A stretch of DNA of 39,824 nt, taken from positions 1-39,824 of the forward strand of contig CAYLZO010000015.1 in the NCBI GenBank assembly GCA_964387775.1. Direction: 5' to 3'. This document shows positions 6,691 to 15,667 of the stretch, piece after piece (within the stretch, counting starts at the first letter, position 1; each line of letters opens with the position of its first letter). The translations under genes were made by a program, and so were the position numbers. The notes under the pieces were generated by a model. It made no database searches. It saw nothing but the letters and a program-made list of their open reading frames with translations, and was not told the origin of the DNA. This stretch comes from CAYLZO01 sp964387775. GTDB taxonomy: Bacteria > Chloroflexota > Anaerolineae > JAAYZQ01.

Positions 6691-9600
6691 TCACGGCGAT
6701 TGGCGCATCACCAAGGGCAGGTAGATGGCCGTCGGCTTTATCTCGGCCCATGTGAACAGGGCATACAAATCGTTGTAAGGGACCAGGTCGTACTGATCGC
6801 CACGCACCTCGGCGTAGTTGATGATTTCACTCGTTTCGGTGGGAGCCGGCAGGGTGGCGACGACGTGGATCGTGGTCTGCTCGCCGTTGCCCAGCGAGCC
6901 CACTTCACAGACGATCACGCCGCCGGCCTCTGAACAAGTTCCCTGGTCCGGCGTGGCCGAGACGAAAGCCAGCTCGGCGGGCAGGGTGTCGGTCACGACC
7001 ACGCCCGTGGCGCCCTCGGGGCCCGCGTTGGAGATGGTCAGGGTGTAGTAGAGCTGCCCGCCGACCGCCACCGTATCGGTGTTGACGGCCTGGACCACCG
7101 CCAGGTCGGCAGCCTCGACGGCCAGCACCTGGGAGGTAACGGTCACTGCATCCGAGGGATCGGCCTGGGAGGTCGCGGTGGCGGTCACGGCGTCGGTGGC
7201 GCCAAAGGCTGCGCCGCCCGGCAGCGTAAAGCTCACGGGCAGGGCCGCGCCCAGGCCGGCAGAGAGCGACGTCGTGGCGGCCAGCGGCGGCTGGAGCCAG
7301 CCCTGGGTGTCGGCCAGCGTTACGTCGAGGGTGTCGGCGGGCTCATCCCAATTCTGGAAAAAGAGGGGGGTCGAGACGGTTGTGCCCGGCAAAGCCAGGA
7401 GGGGATCGTCCCCGACGGCGGCGACCAGGGAAACCGGCTGGCCCAGCCAGTCGGCATAGTCCACCGCGTCGCTGACCTCGTCGCCACTGCCGGGACCGCT
7501 GCCCCCTGGCCCATCGGCGGCGCCCCACCAGTTCTCGTGAGCGTCCACGGTGACGCCCAGGTCCAGATTGTTCAGCCCGTAGCCGGCGTTGTCCAGGACG
7601 TTATTGTCGCGGACCAGCGGCTGGCCACCGTTGAGGCAGCGGATGCCGTCGCCGGCGTCCTCGGCGATCTCGTTGCCGGTCAGGGTGGAGGCGCAGCCGT
7701 CGCAGACGACGCCGGTAAAGGGGCAGAAGCCCTTTTTGAGCGAGTTGCCGACATAGACGTTCTCGCCGGTGTCCACCACGCCCCGGCAGTTGTGCCACAG
7801 CCGGTTGCCCTGTACGGTATTTCCGCTGGCGCTCGCCGAGAACTCTAGCCCGGCGTCCTGGTTGCGGGCCGCCGTCTGGCCGTCGCTGCCCACGCCGACG
7901 TAATTCTGCTGGATCAGGTTGCCGAGGGAGGCCGTGCCCTCGACCTCAATGCCGTCGTCCTGGTTCCCCGAGACATAGTTGCGCTCGTGCGGCCCGCCGC
8001 CGATCTGGGTCGCGGCAGCACTCTTCAGGTGCACGCCGTCGAGGGTGTTGCCGTAGGCGACGGCGCCCGCCAGATCGAGGCCGATCAAGTTCTGCTGGAG
8101 CACGTTGCCCGACGCGCCGGGGCCCTGCACCAGGACGCCGTGTTTGCCATTGTCCGAGACGGTGTTGGCCACGACCAGATTGCTGGACGCGCCCAAAATC
8201 GAGACGCCGTTGCCGCGGGGCCAATTGCCCTCGATGGTGACCCCGATCTTGTTCTCCGTCACCTGGTTCGACTGCGCGTTGCCCCCCTTGAGGACCACGC
8301 CGTCGCCGTTGTTGCCCGAGATGACGTTGCCCTCGATCTGGGTCAGGTAGGCGTCCTCCACCAGCACGCCGTGTTTGCTGTTGGGCAGGGCGGCCACCCC
8401 CTCTCCCGCCGTGCCGATGAGGTTCGACCGGACCTGGTTGCCGGCCGCGTTGGCGGCGGTGGCCAGGTTGTCGCGGATGCGGACGCCGTAGGCGTCGTTG
8501 CCCGAGATGTGGTTGTATTCCACCACGTTGCCGGCCGAGTCGAGCAGGTAGACGCCGTTCCGGCCGTTGCCCTGGTCGGAAACGCCGCTGGCATCGGCGC
8601 CGATGACGTTGTAGGCGATCCTGTTCTGGTTGCTCCACGTCACAAGAACGCCGTCCTGGTTGTTGCGGGCGATGACGTTGCCCTCGGCCTCGGTGGGGCC
8701 GCCGACGACGTTGTCGTCGGCCCAGTAGAGGCACACGCCGATTTCGTTGTTCAGCGCGGCGCCCGGCAGCCTGCCGGCCTTGGCGCCGGCATTCACGCCG
8801 ATATAGTTGCCCTGCACCCGGTTGCCCGTGGGCCGGACCGTGTCCCCCGAGCTTCCGATCTGCACGCCACACCCGGCGCTGGCGGCGATGGTATTGCCCG
8901 CGCTGGCCCGCTCGCCGCCGATGGTGTTGTCGGCGCCTTCCGAGACGAGCACGCCGGCGTTGCCGTTGCCCTGGGGGGCCGTACCCGCCGGGTCGATGCC
9001 GATGTGGTTGCCCCGAACCAGGTTGCCGTCCGCGCCGGAAGGAGCCCTTGATGACGGAGAGCCGGTGGCCGGGACCAGGAGAGCGGGGGCCGGCGTCGGA
9101 CCGGCGCCCGCCGAGGTGCGCGCCGAGGCGGCGAGGGGGTTGAAGGGGCCGACGTAGACGCCGGAACCGTCGTTAAAGGCCGACACGTTGCAGGCCCCGG
9201 TGCAGGCGCCGCCCGGCGTGACCCCCGCCGTGCCGCCCACGTTGTTGTGGTGGGCGTTTTCGACGACGGCGATGCCGTCCAGCTCGTGGCCCAGGGCGCC
9301 GGTGCCGTTCGCGCCGGTGCCGACGTAATTGCCGGCCACCAGGTTGCCGGCGGCGTTGTAATCGGCCAGGACGATGCCATAGCCCAGCTCGCTGGCAGCG
9401 ACGACGTTACGCGCGGCCTGGGTGGTGCCGCCGACGTCGTTGTTGGGCGCGCCATAGACGACGACGCCGTGCTGCTCATTGCCCAGGTCGGCGGTGCCGT
9501 TGACGTCCGTGCCGATATAGTTGCCGACGACTTTGTTCAACGTGGCGGCCGTCACGTCCGAGATCTGCACGCCGTGGATGTCGTTGCCCGAGATGACGTT

Positions 9601-11490
9601 GCGCGCGGCCTCGGTGGTGCCGCCGATGACGTTGTCGGCGATGTCGGCCACGGCGACGCCGATCTCGCCGTTGCCCTTGTCCTGGGTGCCGGTCACGTCG
9701 GTGCCCACGTAGCATCCCTCCACCTTGCTGTTGCCGTGGGTGTCCAACTGGATGCCGTGGTAGAGGGCCCCGTTGACGGCCAGGCCCCGCACCAGGCTGT
9801 CGCCGCCCGAGATGTAAAACGCCGTCTGGCCGCCGCTGACCTCGATGAGGGGGGTGCCGTCGTAGCCCGCCTGGGTCGTGCCGTCGATGGCTACCGGGCC
9901 GGTAGCCCACAAAAAGTTGCCGATGTTGATAGTGTGCGGGCCAGTTCCCGGGATGGCAAAGTCGATGTAGTCATGGCCCGCGTCGCCGTTAGCCTGTATG
10001 ACGGCGGCACGGAGGGTGCAGACCCCGCAGGGGCCGACGGGCGGATCGGCGTCGGGGTTGTTGCAGATGTCGCAGATGCCGTCGGCGGCGTAGGGGTCGC
10101 CCTCGTCGCCCGTCGAGTTGACGACAAAGGTATTCGCCGGTGCCGTCAGGCTGACCGCCGGCCCGTCCTCGGTGAGGAGCACCAGGTCGTCGAGGGCGTC
10201 CTTGTTGAGGCGCATGGGAAGGGCGGCGAGGACGGGCTGGGGATTGGATATTTGATACTGGGTATTGAGGATGTGCAGGTTGTGGTTCGCCGCGTCGAGG
10301 GTGAGGAGATCGTCGGTGGGATGGCTGGAGACGTTGGCGCGGACCAATTGTGAATTGTGAATTGTGAATTGTGCCTTGTGCCTTGACCCTTGTGCCTTGT
10401 GCCTTGACCCTTGTGCTTTGCTCTCGGCAGTCGTGGGATCGAGGATATGCACCGTGCCAGCGCCGTCGAGCAGAGCGACCTCGAGGGGGTAGGCTTCCTC
10501 GGCGAAATTGCCCAGGGCCAGGGTGGCGATTTCGAAGGGGAGGCGGTGCCGCGCTACCACGGCCGGCTGAACCTGCGCCCGGCTCTCTGCGTCGAGCGAC
10601 AGCATCCGGTCGCGGCCCTGGACGACGAGGAGCTCGCGGCCGGCGGCCGCGGCCAGGTCGATGGCATAGTGCTCGTCGAGTTGGCCGATGGCCAGCCCGG
10701 TCACCTCCGCCGGGGCGGCGATGGCCTCCGGCTCGGCGCGGAGGGCGCCCGCTGGTCCCTCAAAGATGAGCACGGCAGACCTGACAGGTTCCGCAAAGCG
10801 GGAACCTGTCAGGTCGGTGATACCCACCGCCACGTCGGCCAGGCCGTCGCGGCGGTTGACGTCGCCCACGGCCAAGGCCGTCACGCCACCGGGCAGGGAG
10901 ACGGTCTCTGGCGGGCCAAAGCCGCCCAGGCCGTCGCCGGGCAGCAGCGTGAGCGCTGTCCCGCCCCGGGACGCGGCCACGACGTCCCGGTGGCCGTCGT
11001 TGTCGAAATCCCCGGCGCCCAGGAAATCAGGCGTGACGGGCAACGCAAAGACGGGAGCTTGAGGCAAAAAGGGTGCATCGATGAATCGGCCCTCGGCCCG
11101 GCGTCGCTGCGCCTCGGGGGCGTTGGGATAGATGGCGTCCACGTTGCCCCGGTGGAGGGCCAGCCCCGCTGGCGCGCCGTAGCCGACGACCAGGTCGGGC
11201 ACGCCGTCCTCGTCGAAATCGGCGGCGGCCAGGCTCAGGGGCCGCGCCGCGCCCGAGGCCACGGCCTGGGCCACGGGATCGGCACCCTCGTAGGTCGCCG
11301 CCAGCGGCGCGCCGTCGCGCAGGTTGAGCCAGGGGGTGCCCCAGCCAGCAGCGTGTAGGGCCACCGCATCGAGGGCCTCTGCCCGAGCCGTGACCGGCCC
11401 TCGCGCCCAGAATACGCCGGGCAGGCTCCCCGCCAGCAAAGCCAAACATACGATAGTCAGAAATAGGGATCGTACTCGACCGCTCTTCAC
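6691..11490 (-). CDS. Giant secreted FG-GAP / CSLREA / beta-helix / DUF11 protein
   Basis: A 1599-aa exported protein. The GTG start at 11490 has GGAGG seven bases upstream and overlaps the stop of the 73-aa gene by four bases (GTGA). A signal peptide (about residues 1-35) is followed by FG-GAP/VCBS-like repeats (DFDEDGVPDLVVGYG, DFDNDGHRDVVAAS; about 75-350). A low-complexity linker encoded by short tandem repeats follows (about 356-417). Next is a CSLREA-type domain with paired cysteines (ICDICNN, CGVCTLRAAV; about 450-500) and a long right-handed beta-helix of NVIGG/NxISGN units (about 530-1330). One DUF11 domain lies near 1470-1580. The protein ends IYLPLVMRQSP. FG-GAP repeats usually bind calcium and beta-helices often bind or cleave polysaccharide, but no catalytic residues are evident. 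Probably a surface or matrix protein. Confidence 0.88.
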   Translation of the reverse strand: MKSGRVRSLFLTIVCLALLAGSLPGVFWARGPVTARAEALDAVALHAAGWGTPWLNLRDGAPLAATYEGADPVAQAVASGAARPLSLAAADFDEDGVPDLVVGYGAPAGLALHRGNVDAIYPNAPEAQRRRAEGRFIDAPFLPQAPVFALPVTPDFLGAGDFDNDGHRDVVAASRGGTALTLLPGDGLGGFGPPETVSLPGGVTALAVGDVNRRDGLADVAVGITDLTGSRFAEPVRSAVLIFEGPAGALRAEPEAIAAPAEVTGLAIGQLDEHYAIDLAAAAGRELLVVQGRDRMLSLDAESRAQVQPAVVARHRLPFEIATLALGNFAEEAYPLEVALLDGAGTVHILDPTTAESKAQGSRHKAQGSRHKAQFTIHNSQLVRANVSSHPTDDLLTLDAANHNLHILNTQYQISNPQPVLAALPMRLNKDALDDLVLLTEDGPAVSLTAPANTFVVNSTGDEGDPYAADGICDICNNPDADPPVGPCGVCTLRAAVIQANGDAGHDYIDFAIPGTGPHTINIGNFLWATGPVAIDGTTQAGYDGTPLIEVSGGQTAFYISGGDSLVRGLAVNGALYHGIQLDTHGNSKVEGCYVGTDVTGTQDKGNGEIGVAVADIADNVIGGTTEAARNVISGNDIHGVQISDVTAATLNKVVGNYIGTDVNGTADLGNEQHGVVVYGAPNNDVGGTTQAARNVVAASELGYGIVLADYNAAGNLVAGNYVGTGANGTGALGHELDGIAVVENAHHNNVGGTAGVTPGGACTGACNVSAFNDGSGVYVGPFNPLAASARTSAGAGPTPAPALLVPATGSPSSRAPSGADGNLVRGNHIGIDPAGTAPQGNGNAGVLVSEGADNTIGGERASAGNTIAASAGCGVQIGSSGDTVRPTGNRVQGNYIGVNAGAKAGRLPGAALNNEIGVCLYWADDNVVGGPTEAEGNVIARNNQDGVLVTWSNQNRIAYNVIGADASGVSDQGNGRNGVYLLDSAGNVVEYNHISGNDAYGVRIRDNLATAANAAGNQVRSNLIGTAGEGVAALPNSKHGVLVEDAYLTQIEGNVISGNNGDGVVLKGGNAQSNQVTENKIGVTIEGNWPRGNGVSILGASSNLVVANTVSDNGKHGVLVQGPGASGNVLQQNLIGLDLAGAVAYGNTLDGVHLKSAAATQIGGGPHERNYVSGNQDDGIEVEGTASLGNLIQQNYVGVGSDGQTAARNQDAGLEFSASASGNTVQGNRLWHNCRGVVDTGENVYVGNSLKKGFCPFTGVVCDGCASTLTGNEIAEDAGDGIRCLNGGQPLVRDNNVLDNAGYGLNNLDLGVTVDAHENWWGAADGPGGSGPGSGDEVSDAVDYADWLGQPVSLVAAVGDDPLLALPGTTVSTPLFFQNWDEPADTLDVTLADTQGWLQPPLAATTSLSAGLGAALPVSFTLPGGAAFGATDAVTATATSQADPSDAVTVTSQVLAVEAADLAVVQAVNTDTVAVGGQLYYTLTISNAGPEGATGVVVTDTLPAELAFVSATPDQGTCSEAGGVIVCEVGSLGNGEQTTIHVVATLPAPTETSEIINYAEVRGDQYDLVPYNDLYALFTWAEIKPTAIYLPLVMRQSP
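10241..10424. repeat. Heptanucleotide tandem repeats inside the beta-helix gene
   Basis: From 10346, ten consecutive 7-mers are readable on the plus strand: AATTGTG four times, then CCTTGTG and CCTTGAC alternating to 10415. A second, degenerate 7-bp array (ATTGG, ATATTTG, ATACTGG, GTATTGA) sits at 10241-10270. On the coding strand they give the lysine/glutamine/histidine-rich linker AQGSRHKAQGSRHKAQ, unlike the rest of the protein. Base composition is clearly lower in GC than the flanks. Confidence 0.8.
10778..10815. repeat. GACCTGACAGGT palindromic element inside the beta-helix gene
   Basis: Inverted arms GACCTGACAGGTTCC and GGAACCTGTCAGGTC surround a short loop. The element is read in frame as DLTGSRFAEPVRS between two FG-GAP strands. 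The same arm sequence recurs at 25165-25261 and 34867-34905 with different loops, so this is a dispersed family. Confidence 0.75.
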
Positions 11491-11708
11491 GATGCATCCT
11501 CCTTGAGCTGAGCTGTACCCGATGACGGCCTATCCATCATCTGCTTTTTCAGGAACACAAGCACATCTTGGGAGTTGGTAAAGGCCCGCTTTTCGCCCGT
11601 GCACACGTTCTCCACGCGGATGCGCCACACGGCCGGCCCATCGGCCGAGGGAGGCCGCTCCTGCCAGATGCTGAGCACATAGATGGATCGCCTGGATAAA
11701 GTTTCCAC
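11487..11708 (-). CDS. Small conserved-type protein of unknown function (73 aa)
   Basis: A 73-aa protein with a compact core: SIYVLSIWQER near the N-terminus, AVWRIRVENVCTGEKRAF in the middle and DVLVFLKKQM near residue 55. I recognise this as a small family common in Chloroflexota next to large regulators or secreted proteins, with no known function. The GTG start at 11708 follows AAAGGAAG. The stop overlaps the GTG start of the 1599-aa gene, so the two are co-transcribed and probably coupled. It has no signal peptide or membrane segment and is thus cytoplasmic. Confidence 0.75.
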   Translation of the reverse strand: METLSRRSIYVLSIWQERPPSADGPAVWRIRVENVCTGEKRAFTNSQDVLVFLKKQMMDRPSSGTAQLKEDAS

Positions 11709-11735
11709 GGCTTCCTTTCTCTCACTACAAAGCTA

Positions 11736-11780
11736 TGGTATACTAAAGATAACGCGCCATCGTTGATTCAGCGTTGATTC
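11736..11780 (+). promoter_or_regulatory. Extended -10 promoter and 11-bp-spaced direct repeats before the BTAD regulator gene
   Basis: TGGTATACT (11736-11744) is an extended -10; no good -35 is visible 17 bp upstream. Downstream, CGTTGATTC occurs at 11761-11769 and 11772-11780, an 11-bp period. SARP/BTAD activators typically bind direct repeats with 11-bp periodicity, so this is a candidate site for the regulator encoded next to it. The same TATGGTATACTA core occurs near 21713-21724. Confidence 0.5.
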
Positions 11781-11801
11781 GTGGAAAGGGGTGCCACACC
11801 G

Positions 11802-14800
11802 ATGAGCCTGACCCTAAAGACCCTGGGACGGCTAGAAATAGAGTGGGATGGGCAAGCCGTACCCGAGCTTCGACTGCGCAAAAGCCAGGCCCTGTTGATC
11901 TACCTCGCCCTGAACCCAGGATGTCACGACCGCAGCCGCCTGGCCGGGCTCCTCTGGGGCGATCTGCCCGAAGAGAACGCCCGCCGAAACCTGCGCCACG
12001 CTTTGTACAGACTGCGCCAGACCCTCGGACCAGAAATCCTGAGCGGCGGCCGCCTGACCATCGGCCTGAATCCGGACGTCGCCGTGCAGGCAGACGCCAC
12101 AGACTTTGAGGCCGCCATCGCCGGGGCCGCTCGCTGCCGGCGGGCGGGGGAGCCGGCGGCCGTTGCCGACCATCTGGAAAGAGCCGTCACCCTCTACGAC
12201 GGAGACTTTTTGGCCGGCTTTGACGTCGCCGATTGCCGGGAATTCGAGGAGTGGGTCGCCGCCCGCCAGGCCCGGCTGCGGGAACAGGTCCTGGAGGCGT
12301 TGGATGAGCTGGCGACCCATTGGACGCGCCACGGTGCCCACGAACGGGCGCTGCGCTACGCCCGCCGGCTGCTGGCCCTGGAGCCGCTGTGGGAAAGGTC
12401 CCACCGGCAGACGATGACGCTGCTGGCCTTGACCGGTCAGCGCAGCGCGGCCCTGATCCAGTACGAGGCGTGCCGCCGGCTGCTCGAGGCCGAGCTCGGG
12501 GTGGCGCCGTTGGAAGAGACGACGGCCTTGTATGAGCGGATCAGGGAATCGGAGGCGTTAGGAAATCGGGAAATCGGGGCGCGGGATGTTCCTGCTCCCC
12601 CGGTTCCCGATTCCCCGATTTCCTCGCTCCCCTTCGTCGGCCGCGAGGAGGAGCACGCCGCCCTGGTGGCCTGGTGGGCAGCGGCCCAGCGCGGTGAAGG
12701 GCAACTGACACTGGTGGAAGGGGAGGCCGGGGTGGGCAAAACCCGGCTGCTGGAAGAGGTGGTGCGCTATGCAGCAGTGCAGGGGGCGGTGATATTGGGC
12801 GGGCGATGCTACGAGTTCGGCGGCGGGCTGCCCTACCAGCCCATTGCCGAGGCACTACGCGGCTACTTGGACGCCGAAGAGGAGCGCGTCTTTCCCCGAT
12901 CCGCCCCCAGCCTCTCTGCCGCCTGGCTGGCAGAGCTGGCGCGGCTCTTGCCCGACCTGCACCTCGCGTTCCCCGATCTGCCCGAGGCCCAACGCATCGC
13001 GGGCGAGGCCGCCCGCCAGCGACTGTTCGAGGCCGTGGCGCGATTCTTGCGCGCGGCCTGCCCTCCTCAATCGAGCCTCTGCCTCTTCCTCGACGACCTC
13101 CACTGGGCCGATCCCTCCACCCTCGACCTGCTCCACTACCTGAGCCGCCGCCTGGCCCAGGCGCCCGTCTGGCTGGTGGGCGCCTACCGGCCGGAGGAGG
13201 TGGGCCTGGGCCATCCCTTGACGCGGCTGCGGCAGGGGCTGAGCCGCGACGGCCGGCTGGCCCACCTGGCCCTCGACCGCCTCTCGGACGAGTCGGTGCG
13301 GGGGCTGGCTCGGACCCTCGTGAGCGAAAAGGAGGGAGGCCCGTGGGGCGACTTGTTCTATCGCGAAAGCGAGGGCAACCCCTTCATTCTGAGCGAGATC
13401 GTCTCGAGCCTGCGAGAGCGGGAGCTGCTCTCCGGGGCAGCCGCCTCCCTAGAGCCGTGGCAAAGCCTGTCCCCGGCCGAGCGCCTGCCGCCCCGGGTGC
13501 AGGACGTGATCTTGCAGCGCGTCGGCCGCCTGAGCGAGCTCTCGCGGCGATTGCTCCGCCTGGCCGCCACGGCCGGCCGGCCCTTCGAGCCCCTGTTGCT
13601 AGAGACGGCGGCCGGGCTGGATGCGGCCCAAGTCGACGAATGCCTGGGGCAGTGGCTGGCGCGGCGCCTGGTGAACCCGGTCTCGAGCCGCCGAAGGTCC
13701 TCCTCCTCCCCCACGGGCTCGCCGGTCGTCGGCTACGACTTTACGCACGACAAGATCCGCGCTGCGGTCTATCGCGCGCTTTCTCCTCCTGAGCAACAGC
13801 GTCTGCACCGCACGATGGGGGAGGCGTTAGAAATCGTGCACCGGGAGGACCTGGCCCCGGTCTATGAGGCGCTGGCCTATCACTTTGAGCGGGCGGGCGC
13901 GGTAGACAAAGCCCTGGCGTACCTGCCCCTGGCGGCGGCCAAAGCGGCTGCCGTGTATGCCAACGAGGAGGCGCTGGATTACTACCGGCGCGCGCTGGCC
14001 CTCTGCTCTCCCACCGGTGAGCGCCGCTGGCCCCTCCTCCTGCAACAGGCCGATGTCTTTTGCCTGGTGGGACGGTACGAGGCGGCCATCGCCGCCTGTG
14101 AGGAGGTGATCGAGGGTAGTGAGTCGGACTGGCAGTCCCGCGCCTACAGCCGTCTGGCCCACGTCTACCGTATCCATCGCGACTATGCCTCGGCGCGCCG
14201 CTGGGCCCAGAAGAGCGAGCGTCTGGCGCGGGCCGCGGAGCCGGCAGATGACGCCCAGGCAACCGGCGAGCGCGCTCGCGCCCTGCAGACGCTGGGCGAG
14301 ATCGAACGGGAACAGAGCAACCTGGCCCGCGCCCAGGAGCTGTTCGAGGCAGCCCTGGCCCGCTATCGGCAGATCGACGACGCAACCGGGCAGGCCAACT
14401 GCTTCAAGGGCCTGGGCGATGCGCTGTGTGCCGGCGGCCACCATGCCCAGGCGCGGCAGCGCTACGAGCAGGCGGTGGTGATCTTTCAACGGGTGGGGGA
14501 CAAACAGAGCGCCAGCACCTGTTTGCGCGGCATTGCCGCGGCCAGTTGGCGGCAGGGCAATTACGACGCTTCCCGGCAGGCGACCCTGGAAAGCCTGGAA
14601 ATCAGCCGCGCCATTGGGGATCGACAGGGCGAAGCGGCGGCTTTGAACAACCTGGGCTTGTTGGTCCTGGTGCAAGGCGACCATGAGCAGACACAACGCC
14701 ACCTGGAGGCCAGCGTGGCCATCTTTCGGGAACTCGGGCTGGAAAAGCGGACTGCTTCCGGCTTGCACAACCTGGGCATCTCGTACAGCGAGTGCGGAAA

Positions 14801-15482
14801 ACTGGCCTCTGCCCGCCGCTGCCTGGAGCAGGCCCTCGATATCGATCAAGCTGCCGGCGCCCGGCGCGACCAGGCCCTCGACCTGGGCTGGCTGGGCGTC
14901 GTGCACTGGCGATTGGGAGATCTCGTGGCTGCCAGCCACCACCTCGACCGCGCCCTGGCCCTGGACGAGGAGATTGGCGGGAGCGAGGAGGAGGACTGGC
15001 ACCTGCTCTGGCGGGCCGCCGTGGCCTGCGAGAGCGGCGAGCTACCGGCGGCCAGGCACTATTTGCGAGGGGCAAAAACAAAGGTCAGCCAGGGCCGGAC
15101 CAACGTCAAGGCCTACGATCTGACTCACTGGGAGGCATGCATCTACCTCGCCGAAGGCGATTTCGAAGCCGCCCGAGCCGCTGCCCGGCAGGCCCTGGCC
15201 CAGGCGGAGGCCGTGGGAGCCGCGCCAAGCACGCTGGGGTCTATCTTGAGACTGTTGGGCCGTTGCCTCGGCTCCGGCCCAGGGGCGGATGACGAACAAG
15301 CCCGTCGGCATTTTGACAGGGCTCTGACGCTGTTGCCCGACGCGGCCCCGACCTCCCACGCGCGGGCGACGGTCCTGCACGATTACGGAGCTTATCTGGC
15401 CCATGAGGGCCAATCCCACCAGGCTGACACCTACCGGGACGAGGCGCAGGCCATCCTGGAGCGCCTGGGGGATGCCGACTGA
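11802..15482 (+). CDS. BTAD-AAA-TPR large transcriptional regulator (SARP/AfsR-like)
   Basis: A 1226-aa cytoplasmic regulator. The ATG at 11802 (MSLTLKTLGRLEIEWDGQ) is chosen because the winged-helix domain starts there; a GTG at 11781 lies seven codons upstream. Order: OmpR-like winged helix (about 1-95, LRLRKSQALLIYLALNPG), BTAD helical domain (about 100-248), proline-rich linker with a palindromic repeat (253-275), AAA/NACHT-like ATPase with Walker A GEAGVGKT (about 307-314) and Walker B LFLDDLHWAD (about 427-436), then tetratricopeptide repeats from about 680 to the end. It is an AfsR/MalT-style signal-integrating activator, common as multi-copy regulators in Chloroflexota. It is transcribed away from the secreted-protein genes and may control them; this is inference from position only. 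Confidence 0.92.
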   Translation: MSLTLKTLGRLEIEWDGQAVPELRLRKSQALLIYLALNPGCHDRSRLAGLLWGDLPEENARRNLRHALYRLRQTLGPEILSGGRLTIGLNPDVAVQADATDFEAAIAGAARCRRAGEPAAVADHLERAVTLYDGDFLAGFDVADCREFEEWVAARQARLREQVLEALDELATHWTRHGAHERALRYARRLLALEPLWERSHRQTMTLLALTGQRSAALIQYEACRRLLEAELGVAPLEETTALYERIRESEALGNREIGARDVPAPPVPDSPISSLPFVGREEEHAALVAWWAAAQRGEGQLTLVEGEAGVGKTRLLEEVVRYAAVQGAVILGGRCYEFGGGLPYQPIAEALRGYLDAEEERVFPRSAPSLSAAWLAELARLLPDLHLAFPDLPEAQRIAGEAARQRLFEAVARFLRAACPPQSSLCLFLDDLHWADPSTLDLLHYLSRRLAQAPVWLVGAYRPEEVGLGHPLTRLRQGLSRDGRLAHLALDRLSDESVRGLARTLVSEKEGGPWGDLFYRESEGNPFILSEIVSSLRERELLSGAAASLEPWQSLSPAERLPPRVQDVILQRVGRLSELSRRLLRLAATAGRPFEPLLLETAAGLDAAQVDECLGQWLARRLVNPVSSRRRSSSSPTGSPVVGYDFTHDKIRAAVYRALSPPEQQRLHRTMGEALEIVHREDLAPVYEALAYHFERAGAVDKALAYLPLAAAKAAAVYANEEALDYYRRALALCSPTGERRWPLLLQQADVFCLVGRYEAAIAACEEVIEGSESDWQSRAYSRLAHVYRIHRDYASARRWAQKSERLARAAEPADDAQATGERARALQTLGEIEREQSNLARAQELFEAALARYRQIDDATGQANCFKGLGDALCAGGHHAQARQRYEQAVVIFQRVGDKQSASTCLRGIAAASWRQGNYDASRQATLESLEISRAIGDRQGEAAALNNLGLLVLVQGDHEQTQRHLEASVAIFRELGLEKRTASGLHNLGISYSECGKLASARRCLEQALDIDQAAGARRDQALDLGWLGVVHWRLGDLVAASHHLDRALALDEEIGGSEEEDWHLLWRAAVACESGELPAARHYLRGAKTKVSQGRTNVKAYDLTHWEACIYLAEGDFEAARAAARQALAQAEAVGAAPSTLGSILRLLGRCLGSGPGADDEQARRHFDRALTLLPDAAPTSHARATVLHDYGAYLAHEGQSHQADTYRDEAQAILERLGDAD
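12560..12624. repeat. Palindromic GGAAATCGGG repeat in the interdomain linker of the regulator
   Basis: The left arm AGGAAATCGGGAAATCGGGG (12560-12579) and the right arm (12604-12624, reading CCCGATTCCCCGATTTCCT) are inverted copies with about one mismatch. It encodes residues ~253-275, exactly between the BTAD and ATPase domains. It therefore lies in a place where an insertion would be tolerated. Confidence 0.75.
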
Positions 15483-15520
15483 GCGGATCTTGGGCCTGGA
15501 TAAGGCATTGAGAAGGAGTT

Positions 15521-15583
15521 ATGAAAGGACATAAGGCGGCGATGCCCATGGCGACGCCGGGCAAAAACGAGTTCCCTGGATAG
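15521..15583 (+). CDS. Possible 20-aa peptide gene after the BTAD regulator
   Basis: A 20-codon frame starts ATG at 15521, just after AGAAGGAGTT, and ends TAG at 15583. It lies 38 bases beyond the regulator stop and before the terminator. The peptide begins MKGHKAAMPMATPGKNEFPG. The Shine-Dalgarno is strong but only two bases from the ATG, shorter than usual. It could be a regulatory or modified peptide, or chance. I do not recognise it. Confidence 0.35.
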   Translation: MKGHKAAMPMATPGKNEFPG

Positions 15584-15625
15584 CCAAGAGGGACAGGGTC
15601 CGCTGGCCCTGACCGTGCGATGAGA

Positions 15626-15661
15626 GACCGGGGGAGCCGCCACAAGGGCGCTCCCCCGGTC
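15626..15661. terminator. Bidirectional terminator between convergent genes
   Basis: GACCGGGGGAGC (15626-15637) pairs perfectly with GCTCCCCCGGTC (15650-15661) around a 12-nt loop that can pair further. It sits between the plus-strand regulator and the minus-strand gene whose stop is at 15668. There is little poly-T, so function is inferred from the stem and position. Confidence 0.7.
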
Positions 15662-15667
15662 GCAGGT

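Noticed and set aside
10346..10424. Considered a CRISPR-like array
   Set aside because: Units are 7 bp with no spacers and lie inside a gene; it is a simple tandem repeat.
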